From NCBI GenBank assembly GCA_022410635.1, contig JAJVDF010000215.1, positions 1,108,727-1,172,726 of the forward strand: 64,000 nucleotides of DNA, read 5' to 3'. This stretch comes from Tretioscincus oriximinensis (taxonomy: Eukaryota; Chordata; Lepidosauria; Squamata; Gymnophthalmidae). How positions within the stretch are numbered: the stretch's first letter is position 1; each line of letters starts with the position of its first letter. The position numbers and the translations under genes were made by a program. The notes beneath the pieces are model-generated. The model was given only the letters and a program-made list of their open reading frames with translations. It searched no databases and was not told the DNA's origin. Shown here piece by piece: positions 35,740 through 46,234 of the stretch.

Positions 35740-37416
35740 CAGTAGCAGCAGCACAGAAGGAAAGGAAAAGGCAGAAGGACATACAACAACAGCTGGCCTT
35801 CATTCTGCTNTTGAAGGAACAAAAGAATCAAAGCACTTGGTAGACAGAGAAAAGGTGAGGGAACTCTTAGCTAATTTAAATGAATTCAAATCACCAGGCC
35901 CAGATGAACTACATCCCAGGGTACTGAAGGAACTAGCAGAAGTAATAGCGGAACCACTTGCAGTGATCTTTGAAAATTCATGGACAACAGGAGAAGTCCC
36001 AGTAGAATGGAGAAGGGCAAATGTTGTCCCTATCTTCAAAAAGGGTAAAAAGGTGGAACTGGGAAACTACAGGCCTGTAAGTCTGACTTCAATACCAGGA
36101 AAGCTCCTTGAACAAGTTATAAAGCAGCATGTGTGCCAGCACTTGGATAGGAATGCAGTAATTAACCAGAGCCAACATGGATTTGTAACAAACAAGTCAT
36201 GCCAAACAAATCTAATTTCCTTCTATGATAGAATTACCAAATGGGTTGATCAGGGAAATGCAGTAGATGTGGTATATCTTGACTTCAGTAAAGCATTTGA
36301 CAAAGTATGTCATTCCATCCTTATTGAAAAAATGGTCAAGTATGGGATTGACAAAACAACAGTTAGATGGATTGAAAACTGGCTTAGTGACCGTACTCAA
36401 AGAGTGATAATAAATGGTTGCACATCCAATTGGAAGAATGTTTCGAGTACCACAAGGGTCTGTCCTAGGCCCAGTGCTATTTAACATATTTATAAATGAT
36501 CTAGATGAAGGAATTGAAGGAAAACTTATCAAATTTGCTGATGACACAAAACTAGGTGGTGTTGCTAACACTAAACAAGATAGAGTTAGGATTCAAAAAG
36601 ATCTAGACAAGTTGGAACAATGGGCTGAAACTAACAGAATGATATTTAACAGAGAGAAATGCAAAATCCTACATCTGGGCAGAAATAATGAAAACAGCAC
36701 ATATAGAATGGGAGGAGTATGTCTGAGCAGCAGCACAGGTGAGAAGGACCTGGGTGTTTTGGTAGATCACAGACTAAACATGAGTCAACAGTGTGAAGCA
36801 GCTGCAAAAAAGGCAAACACAATCCTGGGATGTATCAAGAAGGGCATAGAATCTCGCTCACGTGAAGTAATTATTCCTCTCTACAGTACTTTGGTCCGTC
36901 CACACTTGGAATACTGTGTTCAGTTCTGGGGGCCCCAATTTAAAAAGGACATTGAGAAACTAGAGCAAATACAAAAGAGAGTTACAAGGATGGTGAGTGG
37001 TCTGGAAACCATGTCCTATGAGGAACGGTTAAAGGATCTAGGGATGTTTAGTCTGCAAAAGAGAAGACTGAGAGGAGACCTGATAGCTGTCTACAAATAT
37101 TTGAAGGGCTGTCACAGAGCAGAGGGATCAACATTGTTTTCATTAGCACATGGAAGGACTAGAAACAATGGAATGAAACTACATGGGAGCAGATTCAGAT
37201 TAGATATCAGAAAAAACTTTCTAACAGTCAGGGTGATAAACCAGTGGAACAGTTTGCCACATGGGGTGGTGAGTTCACCTTCCCTGGAAGTCTTCAAACA
37301 GAGACTGGACAGTCATCTGTCTGGGATGGTTTAATGAATCCTGCATCGAGCAGGGGGTTGGACCCGATGACCCCGGAGGTCCCTTCCAACTCTATGATTC
37401 TATAATTCTATGATTC
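35740..37416 (+). mobile_element. CR1 LINE, about 1.7 kb, best preserved LINE in the window
   Basis: Carries most of the ORF2 reverse-transcriptase region, the short 3' UTR (gttggacccgatgaccccgg, aggtcccttccaac) and the CR1 terminal microsatellite of tctatgattctataattcta. The endonuclease half is missing, so it is 5'-truncated near 35740 (start approximate). It is a different subfamily from the copies ending in tcttatgttctta. Confidence 0.93.
35822..37334 (+). pseudogene. CR1 ORF2 reverse transcriptase with one frameshift
   Basis: Non-LTR reverse transcriptase that would copy LINE RNA at a nicked target. Domains in order: SPGPDELHPRVLKELAEVIA, VPVEWRRANVVPIFKKGKK, GNYRPVSLTSIPGKLLEQVI, SQHGFVTNKSCQTNLISFYD, catalytic YLDFSKAFD (about 36275-36303), then VPQGSVLGPVLFNIFINDLD, the catalytic FADD box (36534-36545) with TKLGG, KCKILHLGRNN, EKDLGVLVDHRLNMS, RPHLEYCVQFWGPQ, LRGDLIAVYKYLKGC and the end LEVFKQRLDSHLSGMV. 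A short deletion just before VPQGS, at about 36440-36460, shifts the frame. Otherwise open over about 500 residues, so a fairly recent insertion. Confidence 0.93.
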
Positions 37417-37487
37417 AGAAAAGGAAATTCCAATTCTAACATAAGTAGTTAGNTGCATTCTAACAGAATTTCGAGCAANCAGATGTC

Positions 37488-37640
37488 ACACAACTAACAA
37501 CNAACATGAAAAAGCTAGGCAGCNTAAGTTTTCATAGACAAATCTAGTTCAGATTCTATCAGAGAAGAAGATCTGAATTAGCATCTCAAGAAGTAGACTT
37601 GTCTATAAAAATTCATGCTCCCTTTTTCTTTTTAGTTTTT
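37488..37640. repeat. Foldback family copy
   Basis: Left aaaaagctaggcagc and aagttttcatagacaaatct faces right agtagacttgtctataaaaa with ttcatgctcc and ctttttag. The arms are inverted and imperfect, with a loop of about 50 bases. Confidence 0.65.
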
Positions 37641-37839
37641 TGTTAAAACCCTTGCTAGAAAAAGTGGCTCTATGTAAGTTGCCCCTTGGTTTTCCAAAAG
37701 TTTTGGATGATGAAAAAGGCCAAGAGATGGCTGGACCACACAAGTGATGNTCACCATGAAGATGATCAAATGTGCCATATTGCGAAAGTGAAAAGCTTAC
37801 TTTGCAATTTCCACAAATCAAACAACTTTCTTCAATAAC

Positions 37840-37930
37840 AACAACAATAATAATAAATGTTTATTTATAGCACCCTTTCCATCAAAGGGCAGTACAAAAA
37901 TAAAATGCAATATCATACATATTACATATT
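37840..37930 (+). repeat. (AAC/AAT)n microsatellite plus LINE-tail-like repeat
   Basis: aacaacaacaataataataa, then tttatttatagcaccctttc and gggcagtac followed by an AAAT-rich end. Confidence 0.6.
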
Positions 37931-37949
37931 ATAAAACCAATAGTCACTG

Positions 37950-38885
37950 AACTTCCATGAATTTATCTAACCCTATTTGAAGCTATTCAGACTGCTAGCT
38001 ATCACCACCTCTTCTGGAAGTGAATTCCATAGACTAATTTCAGAGAAATAGCCGTGTTAGTCTAGCAGAAAGTCCAGCAAAGGGGCTAGCAGCACTTTGA
38101 GACTGTNTACGAAAGCTTATGCCAACCACTTTTCTCAAGTTAGTCTCAAAGTGCTGCTAGCCCCTTTGCTGGTCCATAGACTAATGACACTCTGAGTGAA
38201 AAAATATTTTGTCCGTCCTAACTCTTCTACTCATCTGCTTCAGGTAATGCCATCTAGTCTTAGTTTTGTGTGATAGGAGAACTATTTTTCTTCTATTCAC
38301 CTTATCCATCCCATGCATGATTTTATGATCCTCAGTTTAGATCACTTCTTAATTGCTATCTTTCAAGACTTAAGACAACTAAATGTTGCAGCCCGATTTC
38401 ATAAGTCCCTTGATCATTCTTGTGGCTCTTTTCTGCACCATCTCCAATTCCACAATATCCTTTTCTAAGGTATGGTGAGCGGAATTGTACACAGTATTCC
38501 AAATGTGGCCTCATCATAGATTTAAAAAGAAGGCAAAANGACACTAGACTAACTATTTTTGATGCCCTCTCTAATTATCCCTAACATTGAATTTGCATTT
38601 TTCACTGCTGCTGCACACTGGGAATACACTTCCATTGAGCTGTTCACCAGCATCCCAAGATCCCTTTCCTGCTTTGCCACAGAAAGCTCAGTCCCCATCA
38701 GTTTATAGGAGTAATTAGGACTCTTTGATCATGACTTTGCACCTGCTTAAATTGAAGCACATTTGCCACTTTGTCGCCCACTCACCCAATCACAAGAGAT
38801 CTTTCTGGAGCTCCTTACAATCTCTTTCAGTTTTCACTACCCTGGACAGTTTAGTGTTGTCAGCAAATTTTGCCAGTTCCTAGTC
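37950..38885 (-). mobile_element. CR1 LINE ORF2 3' half, minus strand, decayed
   Basis: In reverse: ELAKFADNTKLSRVVKTERD, then GEWATKWQMCFNLSRCKV, the GLVNSSMEV.. stretch, RPHLEYCVQFRSPYLRK, and the ORF2 end (tgaattccatagactaat). The catalytic FADD box has become FADN, so the enzyme would be dead even without its stops. It is interrupted by a hairpin element at 38039-38173. Confidence 0.88.
38039..38173. mobile_element. Hairpin (foldback) element with 12-bp target duplication
   Basis: Flanked by an exact 12-bp repeat CCATAGACTAAT (38027-38038 and 38174-38185). It has a head of about 35 bases (agaaatagccgtgttagtct) followed by two perfectly complementary 31-base arms, 38074-38104 and 38142-38172 (ccagcaaaggggctagcagc...), with a 37-base loop holding tacgaaagcttatgcc. 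A long, variable-type target duplication suggests retrotransposition. The family is unclassified here; related copies sit at 3.9, 6.8-7.3, 17.9, 37.5, 40.5 and 54.4 kb. Confidence 0.9.
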
Positions 38886-39639
38886 CACACAGGGAGATAT
38901 TCATTCAGGTGAGTTAAAAAAAAGATTTTCCTGCATTTTCAGAATCAATGTAAGTCCTGATATGAAAGGGTGTTCCACAGATGGGGGTGGGGTAGGTGCT
39001 GAAAAGAGAATAATCTTAATGTCGCCATCCATGTTGGAGGCACAATCAGATAATGTTTATTTACTGATCTTGGCTCTTTCAATGGTGCATACCGGAATAG
39101 TTTGACAGATAGGCTGGGATGTCCAATATAACTACTTTCAATTGTTGTAGCCAATACTGATCATTCTTTAAATTCCAACTGGAATTACACATTATAACAT
39201 GAGATGAAATTTAAACATCAAAATAATTTACATTTGATGCTCTTTATATTTACAGTGGTAAGTATGTTTACACCACACTCTTTTGAGCAGTGAGGGAACA
39301 GTGGGTATCTGTCACACAGAAATCTGCTATAATACATGTGCAGGGTAGTTTGAGAGGGGGAATGCTCATTTTCCTGCTGACATGAATGATGCCAAAATAT
39401 CTTGGTGAGGTGACCAGTAAACTACCACGTTCATTTTTAGACACAATGACATAGACAAGACACTGGTGCAATTTGACTGACAAATTGCTAGGGCAATTTT
39501 TGCCAATCTCAGCTCATTCTAACAAACCAAGAAGGGATGACAGGATAGACCCAAGGGATAAATGCTTTGTCATGGGGTAGAATAATGCCAAAGGTTTTGA
39601 ATGTGATCTTCTAAAAAATCCCTCTTGGATCATAAAATG
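38886..39639. other. No recognised feature
   Basis: Unique sequence. Confidence 0.45.
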
Positions 39640-40350
39640 TTTTTTTACTACCACCCGTTTACCTCCTTTCTAAACAAAGTGTTCTAGACTATGAAGTTGC
39701 ACAGCAACAAATGTTCTTGGATAAAAGTGATTATCTAGATCCATTTCAATCTGGATTTAGATCTGATTTTGAGATGAATCAGCTTTGATGGCTGACCATT
39801 TCCACAAGAAAGACAAAGGGAGTGGAACTCTTGGTCCTCTTTAATTTATGAGCAGCATTTGATACCACTGACTTCTGTATCCTTTTGGATTGCAGGAAAG
39901 GGAAGCAGGAGGCTGCTTCAATCTGCAGAGAAGATCCTGTAAAGTTGCACTGGGTGACTAAAATTGCATTGGGTGATTCATTGTGCTTTTATAGGATCAT
40001 CCCTGGCAGCTTAAGCAGTGGACAACCACAGGGTACAATTCTGTAATCAATACTATTTAAGATCTTTATGAAGGCTCTTTATGAAGTGTCACCAGATGTC
40101 ATCAGTATGTAGATGATACTCAGCTCCATAATATCTCAAGTCACCTGTGAATGACCTGAACCAATATCTGGATGCTGTGGTAGACCAGATGAGAATCTAT
40201 AAAGCATAGCTGAACTCAAACAAGACAGAGACTCTGTGGCTAAGATGTACCCAGCTCCAGGATTTAGAGGGCTTCCTATTCTAGATATGGCTGCACTGCC
40301 TTTGGAAGAGCAGACATATAATTTAGGGGTGCACTTAGCACCGGTGCCTA
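39640..40350 (+). pseudogene. L2-type LINE reverse transcriptase relic
   Basis: Pieces of an L2-clade reverse transcriptase in order: LDPFQSGFRS, then (after stops) the GTLGPL..MSSI-YH region equivalent to LLDLSAAFDTIDH, GQPQGTIL equivalent to GVPQGSVLSP, the catalytic box QYVDDTQLH (YVDD at 40106-40117), NDLNQYLDAVVDQMRIYKA, LNSNKTETLWLRCTQLQDLE, LPLEEQTYNLGVHL. Many stops and frame changes; very old. Confidence 0.85.
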
Positions 40351-40488
40351 TCAGCTGGCATATCATCTATATCATTCCTGGAAGAGGATAGCATTGCAAA
40401 CATGTACATGTTCTAGAGAAAAGAACTGGAAATAAGAATGTTGCAATCTAAAGAGATGCAAAATNGTGGAGAGAAGAATATTCCAAGT

Positions 40489-40629
40489 GCTGGTAGCATT
40501 TTGAGACTAACAGGAGAAAAATGGGTGTCCTGACCATGACTTTAGTCCCTCAGCATCTGAAGAAGTAGACATGTCTACGAAAGCTTATGCCACCCACTTT
40601 TCTCCTTTTAGTCTCAAAGTGCTACTAGC
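40489..40629. mobile_element. Hairpin (foldback) family copy
   Basis: Left arm 40489-40527 (gctggtagcattttgagact...) and right arm 40591-40629 are 39 bases each and complementary at 35 positions. The loop carries gaagaagtagacatgtctac and cgaaagcttatgcc. Same family as 38039-38173. Confidence 0.85.
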
Positions 40630-41099
40630 CCCTTTAGTAAAGAGGAACATGCAAGGATCTCCATCCTCTCAGACAAATGGCAAGGCAAAATTACAGGTCA
40701 AACCTGGACTCTTGCTTCTACCTGGCATTTGTTTCCAGAATGCATCCAGTGGCACAAAAATTCACAGAATTACACAATCATTTATTCCTGCACTTGCACT
40801 GTTTTTGTCTCTATGCTTGGCTGTGGGCATTTTCCTCAAGAAAAACCAGAAACAAATGCCAGACAAGGTAGCCTCAGTATCACTATGTGATTTTTCTTTT
40901 TTCACAACAGTATTCCAAGATTTCACCTTTATATCCAAGGACTAGGTTAGAAATATCACAGATATGTGTAACATTCCCAATACTATGTGGAATAATATAG
41001 ACTACAGCAGAATCCAACGAAGCCTCCATTAGTCTACACCATGCAGGTGCNAGATATAACCNAGAAAAAGGTTAAATGTGGAAAACACCAATGTGTACC
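40630..41099. other. No recognised feature
   Basis: Unique sequence; open frame 40571-40945 begins inside the hairpin copy and has no domain. Confidence 0.4.
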
Positions 41100-41235
41100 A
41101 GATTAAACTCTTAGGGTAAAATTGCACTGAGCTTTATGCTGGGCTATATCTCAGGACAGGGCTTGGCTATCCACATGCCAATGTACACTTTAGCAGGCCC
41201 CACTTAGGGTCTGCCATAGTCTATAGAGCCCAGAG
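41100..41235. repeat. Palindromic repeat family P1, partial
   Basis: Contains caggacagggcttggctatc, cacatgccaatgtacacttt, agcaggccccacttagggtc and tgccatagtctatagagccc, the P1 order seen at 43.9 kb. The right arm is shortened. Confidence 0.65.
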
Positions 41236-43939
41236 ACCTTCAGGTACAGTACAGAATAAAAATGCAAATAAAATAAAAATATGTAGATGGCAGGTTTTCT
41301 GAATAAAACTTTGTGCAAATTCATCCTCTGTTACCATTATAACCCTATATAGTTACAATCCACAAGAACAGTGCAGCACTTGAGTTCTAATTCTTATGAA
41401 TGATGGAGATTCTAATGTTGCTCAGCTGTTAGGAGCACAGAACCAGGCAGGAAAGGGGAAGGTTATTCCAGCTTACATAGTTTGGAGAATTGTGGCAAGT
41501 TTGTGAGATCTTTAAAAGTCTTTATGTCCCACCCCGAGATTCTAGGGTTAAGGAAGGGTAAATAAGCACATTAACCAAAATCTTGGATCAAAGTTCAACA
41601 TCCACTCATTTGACAACCACAGAGAGGCGAAAATACCCATCTGTTCCCCATCTGTACACAAGACTGACTGACACAATTCCCCAAGAGTGAATGAGAAATG
41701 CAATCAGATGTCTCAGAATTAAAGAAACAGAGAGACAATCCAAGCAAAGCCTCAAGTGCAAGTTATTAATGCAGCAAACCCAGAATGAAATTTATCCAGC
41801 TATGAAGTCCATAAAACAATCATGCCTTTGGTCCAATCTGTCTTCCAGGCATGTGAAAAGAGATTCACAAAACACAGTGCTGCAAAAAACTACAAAATTC
41901 TTTCTTCCTCTCTACACTTTTGAAGCAGCTGAAGAGAGCCAAACTGTCTCTATCCTTATGCATACCTTTTCCAAAAGTCATTTTTTCTTTGATGCATGGA
42001 CAAGAGGATGTTTCCACCAGATTATGGCTGCAATGTTTGCTCTTGGACCAATACTGATTCTTTTTACAGTGAATTCAGCAGTAGAGCAAAATATAGCAAG
42101 CCAAATTAACAGCTACACACCTTTGACCAAATTAAAGAAGTTCTTCATTAAGGGAGTGGGACAAATATTTTTGCGGTAAATTGTAATCTTAAAATAAAAA
42201 TTATAAAAGACAAAGGGATTGAGGAAAAGACCAACATCCTTTCATCAAGTGTACAAACTATCCTGGCTTTTCAGAGTGAGCTCAACAGCTAAGATATCAA
42301 TACAGTTCCCTCTGCAGTGCCCTGCTGAGATCTGGCCCTAGTGCCAATTTCACTGAATGCCAAAGACCAGTAATCAAAGCCTAAGTTGGCAGGAAAAGTT
42401 TTTTTTTAAGTGGCAATGGAAAAACCATTTAGTTTAGATCCAAGCACTCCATCTTTTGCAGTTTCCCCAAAACACAATTCCCCAAAAACAAATACACATT
42501 TTCCTCAGAGGAGATTATAAAAGTCTAAAAGGAAAATTAAGAAAGACAAGCAGGGAACAGGACAAGCAACAATGCAGAGGAACAAACAGGGGATGCAGCA
42601 GGCCTTCCAGAGGAATTCTGGGTTTTACATATGCAGATATAGAACAGACTCAAACCTGCTTTCTGGAAGACACTGCAGCAAATCTCTCTGAGGCTTATCC
42701 AGAAGCCAGCCTCTTCTAACTTAACTCCTGCTCTGTGCCAGTCTCCCAGCATTGTACAGGAACCATTTGCCAACCAGTGCATTATTAGTTGCACACGGAT
42801 GCAGCATTGTGTGAAAGGGGGATGATATGAAAGACACCCTCCCTCTCCATTACATCATCAAGCTAATGAGAAGGCAGGTGACCATGCCAGGACTTGGGGT
42901 AGAGGGGGAACGAATGAACTGCCTTCTTCCTTCACTGAGGGGAGCATTTAAAGTGCCTAAACAGAGACACCAAGGAGTACATAAGGCTTCTGTGCATTTT
43001 TTTTCTGCACAGCCCGTTTTCCCCACCCCTTTTCCTAGGAGAGGTGCCCTGAAAGCATGCGAGATTCCTATCATAATTCCTCCACCCTCTTTTTAGGAGT
43101 CCAATAAGAAAAAAGAATGGGTATTAAAAAAAATCACTAAATTAATTTATTTAGAAAAACACTTATTCTAGCCCGTTCCCATCACTTTCGTAAAAGCATG
43201 GAGAGCGATGATATCATTACACTTCTCCAGCTTAATATAGCTGAGAAGAGCAAGCCTAAGCAATTAACGAAATGTTAAACCTGTTATCTGAAGAACTGTG
43301 GATTCCCCTCAATAGAAATGTTTCCTAGACATTCAAGTTCATGGCTAAAAAAGGGAGGATGGGCTGTGGGGAGGGAGCAACATGCCAAGTCAAGAGATTT
43401 GAAGAAAGCCTGTCTAGTAACAAGAGCAGACAGAAATATAACAATCACACCAAAAATGCAACTAAAAACCTGCCACCCAATCCTGAATCATCTGCTGTGA
43501 AGTAATCAAGAAGCGACTGTTTAAATCCCCCAAAGGTCCTTGCTAGGTCACAGCCATTTAAAAGCCGGGACTAAAAAGAAAGGCCGGTCAGGGTTAGAAA
43601 CTTCTAGGGCCTGACAGTTCAACTGCAAGAGAGCAGAGTTCAAATGGGGGGGGGGGAGGAGAGAGATTAGAGATCCATTAATAACAGTATTAAAAAGAGT
43701 TCAAACAGTGAAGCCAAACACACACAAAAACCTCGGAACTTAAGGACAATTAACCTGCTGATTTCAACAGCAAAGAATGCAAGGTGCAGCCTGCTTTGAA
43801 AAGACTGTACCGAGGCTACCAATCATTGGAAGGAGGAGGAGGGGGGGAAGATAAAATGCACCAGACTTCTAACAAACACATGCATTGCTCTGAAGTCTAA
43901 AAAGAGGGGAAGAGGAAAGAACCTTGCTCTTTTGCTAAA
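41236..43939. other. Unique sequence, no gene recognised
   Basis: 2.7 kb without repeats from elsewhere in the window. Frames 41691-42179, 42456-42719 and 42827-43096 show no domain. A G-run with gaggagagag lies at 43648-43670. This interval would be proximal intron if the CpG-island promoter model below is right. Confidence 0.4.
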
Positions 43940-44110
43940 ATCCATAGGGCTCAGAAATAGGAGCCCTGTGCCCCACTGTACTCACTGGGTGATATCGCAG
44001 ACAGAGCTTGGCTATCCCTATGCCAGTGTAGATTATGGCAGGTCCCATTCGGGGCCTGCCATAGCCTACACTAACATGTAGATAGCAGGCTCCTATGGGC
44101 AGGTTACAGC
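43940..44110. repeat. Palindromic repeat family P1, full copy
   Basis: Left arm from 44004 (gagcttggctatccctatgc, cagtgtag, atggcaggtccc) and right arm 44051-44092 (gggcctgccatagcctacac ... gatagcaggctc) are inverted copies that can fold into a hairpin of about 40 bp with almost no loop. An outer flank tcactgggtgatatcgcaga is shared with the other copies. Confidence 0.8.
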
Positions 44111-44239
44111 CCAAGCTAAGGCTCCGTGGGGACAGGGCTAGGCTGTGCAGGGGGCCAGGCAGCAGAGAGGGAATTAAAAGTGGATCAAGGCAAGGCTCCT
44201 TGCAGCGGCACGAGTAATTAATGAAGCAAAGCAGATCGG

Positions 44240-44276
44240 CCACGGGGAGGGGAGGGGAGGGGAGGGGAGGGGAGGA
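44240..44276 (+). repeat. (GGGGA)n run, quadruplex-prone
   Basis: Six G-runs of four separated by single A residues; this is a strong G-quadruplex pattern on the plus strand at the edge of the CpG island. Confidence 0.9.
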
Positions 44277-44289
44277 GAACTGGAGAGTT

Positions 44290-44830
44290 AATGCCAAGGG
44301 ATGATTGCAGGGAGGTCAAAGGGCACAGCAGCAAAGGTGACCTGCGACAGCAGGGAGAAAGAGCCTTACGGAGACGTCAAAGGTTATGCTGGATCAACCC
44401 CCCCTACTCCCCCCCCCCCGGCCCTCAGCTCCTCAGCCCCTCAGCCAGTTAAGCAGCAGCCTCTTCTTACCTTGGCGGCGGCAACTGCTACTGGGAGTCC
44501 CAATAATCCTCGGCCATGGCCGCCGGCACGGCCTCCTCTGGACGCGGTACCCCTCAGCCTCCCATGGCCACCCTCCCCCCGACGCCCCTCTCCCACCCCG
44601 CAGCACCACACAAGAGCCCGGTGGACGTCGCTCCTCCCTCAGCGTAGAACCACGCCTGCTGCCTGGTCGCCTCCCACTCTGCGACTGGCCCAACGCGATG
44701 CCGCCAACACCCCCTGAGGGGGCTTCGCTCGCCCCGCCCACTTCTGGGGCGTACCATCTGGCAACACGAGTAGGGCGCCTCCCCCCCCCCCGGCAACTTT
44801 ACACTCTTCTCTAGTACTACTATGTGACGT
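44290..44830 (-). promoter_or_regulatory. CpG island, candidate promoter and 5' exon region
   Basis: This is the only extended stretch outside MITEs where CpG is frequent (for example ggccgccggcacggcctcct, acccgccccgcccac-like GC boxes at about 44731-44745, and TGACGTGG at 44823-44830 resembling a CRE). Composition changes sharply from the AT-rich surroundings. Strand is assigned from the splice donor described next. Transcription factor sites are by eye only. Confidence 0.6.
44471..44530 (-). other. Candidate first-exon end with Kozak ATG and splice donor
   Basis: On the minus strand, GCGGCCATGG (ATG at 44517-44515) is an ideal start context, followed by codons for MAEDYWDSQ and a TAG at 44490-44488, and then CCGCCGCCAAG|GTAAGAAGAG with the donor GT at 44470-44469, a near-consensus U1 site. 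The nine-residue frame would be an upstream ORF, or the main frame may be broken; another frame (44433-44741) reads through the donor and is arginine-rich without any domain. I cannot name the gene. A real exon here would make the sequence at lower coordinates intron. Confidence 0.45.
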
Positions 44831-45134
44831 GGTCAATTCACAAGAGACGGTTCTCGGCGAAAGTTGTCCCTGGGAAATATGGAGCACCCGCTCATGTGAA
44901 AGGGAGGCAAATAAAACCAACTCCCCCGTTGAAGTCATTTGGTCGATCCCAAACCGTACCACGTTCTGAAATGTGAGGGGGGGACCAAGGTATTTCAATG
45001 ACTACTAAATTGATGCATAGACACACGCCTACAATTTGAGGAGGCAGGCTGTCTCTAAAGTGCGAATTGCACGTAGGAGTGACGAACCCTTCATCTTTTG
45101 CTGGTGATGTCTAGAAACAATTGTGGGCCCCTAT
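44831..45134. other. No recognised feature
   Basis: Upstream flank of the candidate minus-strand promoter; no further sites that I can defend. Confidence 0.4.
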
Positions 45135-45190
45135 ATGGAACTAGATGGATGGTGGACTGATCCAACAGGGTCCCTTTTACGCTCTTATAT
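45135..45190 (+). repeat. Tiny CR1 3' terminus fragment
   Basis: The stretch actagatggatggtggactg, atccaacagggtcccttttac and gctctta matches the end of the CR1 3' UTR. Confidence 0.55.
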
Positions 45191-45689
45191 ATATACTATT
45201 CATCCCCGCGCCAAAGAAATCATAACCAACACAACCATTTTAATATCAGATTATATGTAACCCTGTTGTAAAAAAATCTTGTGCACGAGGTTGAGCCTTG
45301 GGAGATGCCCAGCATAAACTTTAATAATTGCATGTAAAGTCCAACCCACATGTGTGATTCCCCTCCGTCCACAATGGTTTCTCCCACCTTACCAAGAGGC
45401 TACATTCCCAGACGTCTCGGTCGATACCATTTTTACTTTTAAGGGGTTGGGCGAGATAAAGAAGATAGTTGCACTTTTTCCATTTTTCTCTTGTTGACTT
45501 AACCAAGGCACACAGTTCTCCATGAATCTATTTGAATCCCATAAAAGTGGGGAAATATTTCCTTAGGGCTCCTTCTAAACAACCCAAACAAATATTGGTC
45601 ACCCCGTCTTCCAAAATGGACTCACCCAGGCCGCTTCATCCCACTACTGCAGATGATGATGGGTTGAAACCATTGGCAACAATAAAAAA
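45191..45689. other. No recognised feature
   Basis: Unique sequence. Confidence 0.45.
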
Positions 45690-45880
45690 GTATGAAGTTT
45701 GCGATAGGTGAATCGCAGGTTGAGCCCCTGTCCTCATGGAGCCTTATTCTGGATAGGATCTCGGAACAGGAGCCTGCCACCCACATGCTAGTGTAGAATG
45801 GGGCCTGCCATAGTCTATACTGGTATGTGGATGGCCAAGCTCTTGTCCTGAGATGTTGCCCGGAGTGGATAGGGCCAGAT
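45690..45880. repeat. Palindromic repeat family P1, inverted copy
   Basis: aggagcctgccacccacatg, ctagtgtaga, ggggcctgccatagtctata, ctggtatgtggatggccaag and ctcttgtcctgag: the same hairpin as at 43.9 kb in opposite orientation, arms about 30 bases. Confidence 0.75.
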
Positions 45881-45989
45881 AGTAATTTTAAATTCCATTT
45901 ACAGTGAATATAAACCACACAATCTAGTTCTGACAAAGGATTTATTTCCTAGGCGGAAGAGGAAAGAAGGGAATAAAAGAAGGAAGCCC

Positions 45990-46215
45990 AAAAGTTTATT
46001 ATTTACTTATATTTATACCCTGCCCTATATCTGAAGGTCTCAGGGTGGCCAACAGTAAAAACAACAATACAAAATTGACATTAAAAAACAGTATAAAACA
46101 GTATCTAAAAGTGGAAAGAGAAATAACATTTCTTCAACCAAAGTCCAGGTTTATTCCACCTAGAGCATTTAAAACGTTTTTCATCTGCCAAAAGGCAGTT
46201 CTGGAGTTACAGGGC
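45990..46215 (+). repeat. Interspersed repeat family G
   Basis: ttataccctgccctatatct, gaaggtctcagggtggccaa, AAT-rich middle, aaccaaagtccaggtttatt and catttaaaacgtttttcatc. Lacks the terminal part seen at 49.85 kb. Confidence 0.6.
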
Positions 46216-46234
46216 TTTATAGAGCCCTTTAACT

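Noticed and set aside
41691..42179. 162-residue plus-strand open frame
   Set aside because: No domain, no paired splice sites, and composition like its non-coding surroundings.
44301..44814. Plus-strand proline/alanine-rich open frames of about 140 residues
   Set aside because: Overlapping frames in several phases in a CpG island are expected from high GC; no domain and no splice support on this strand.
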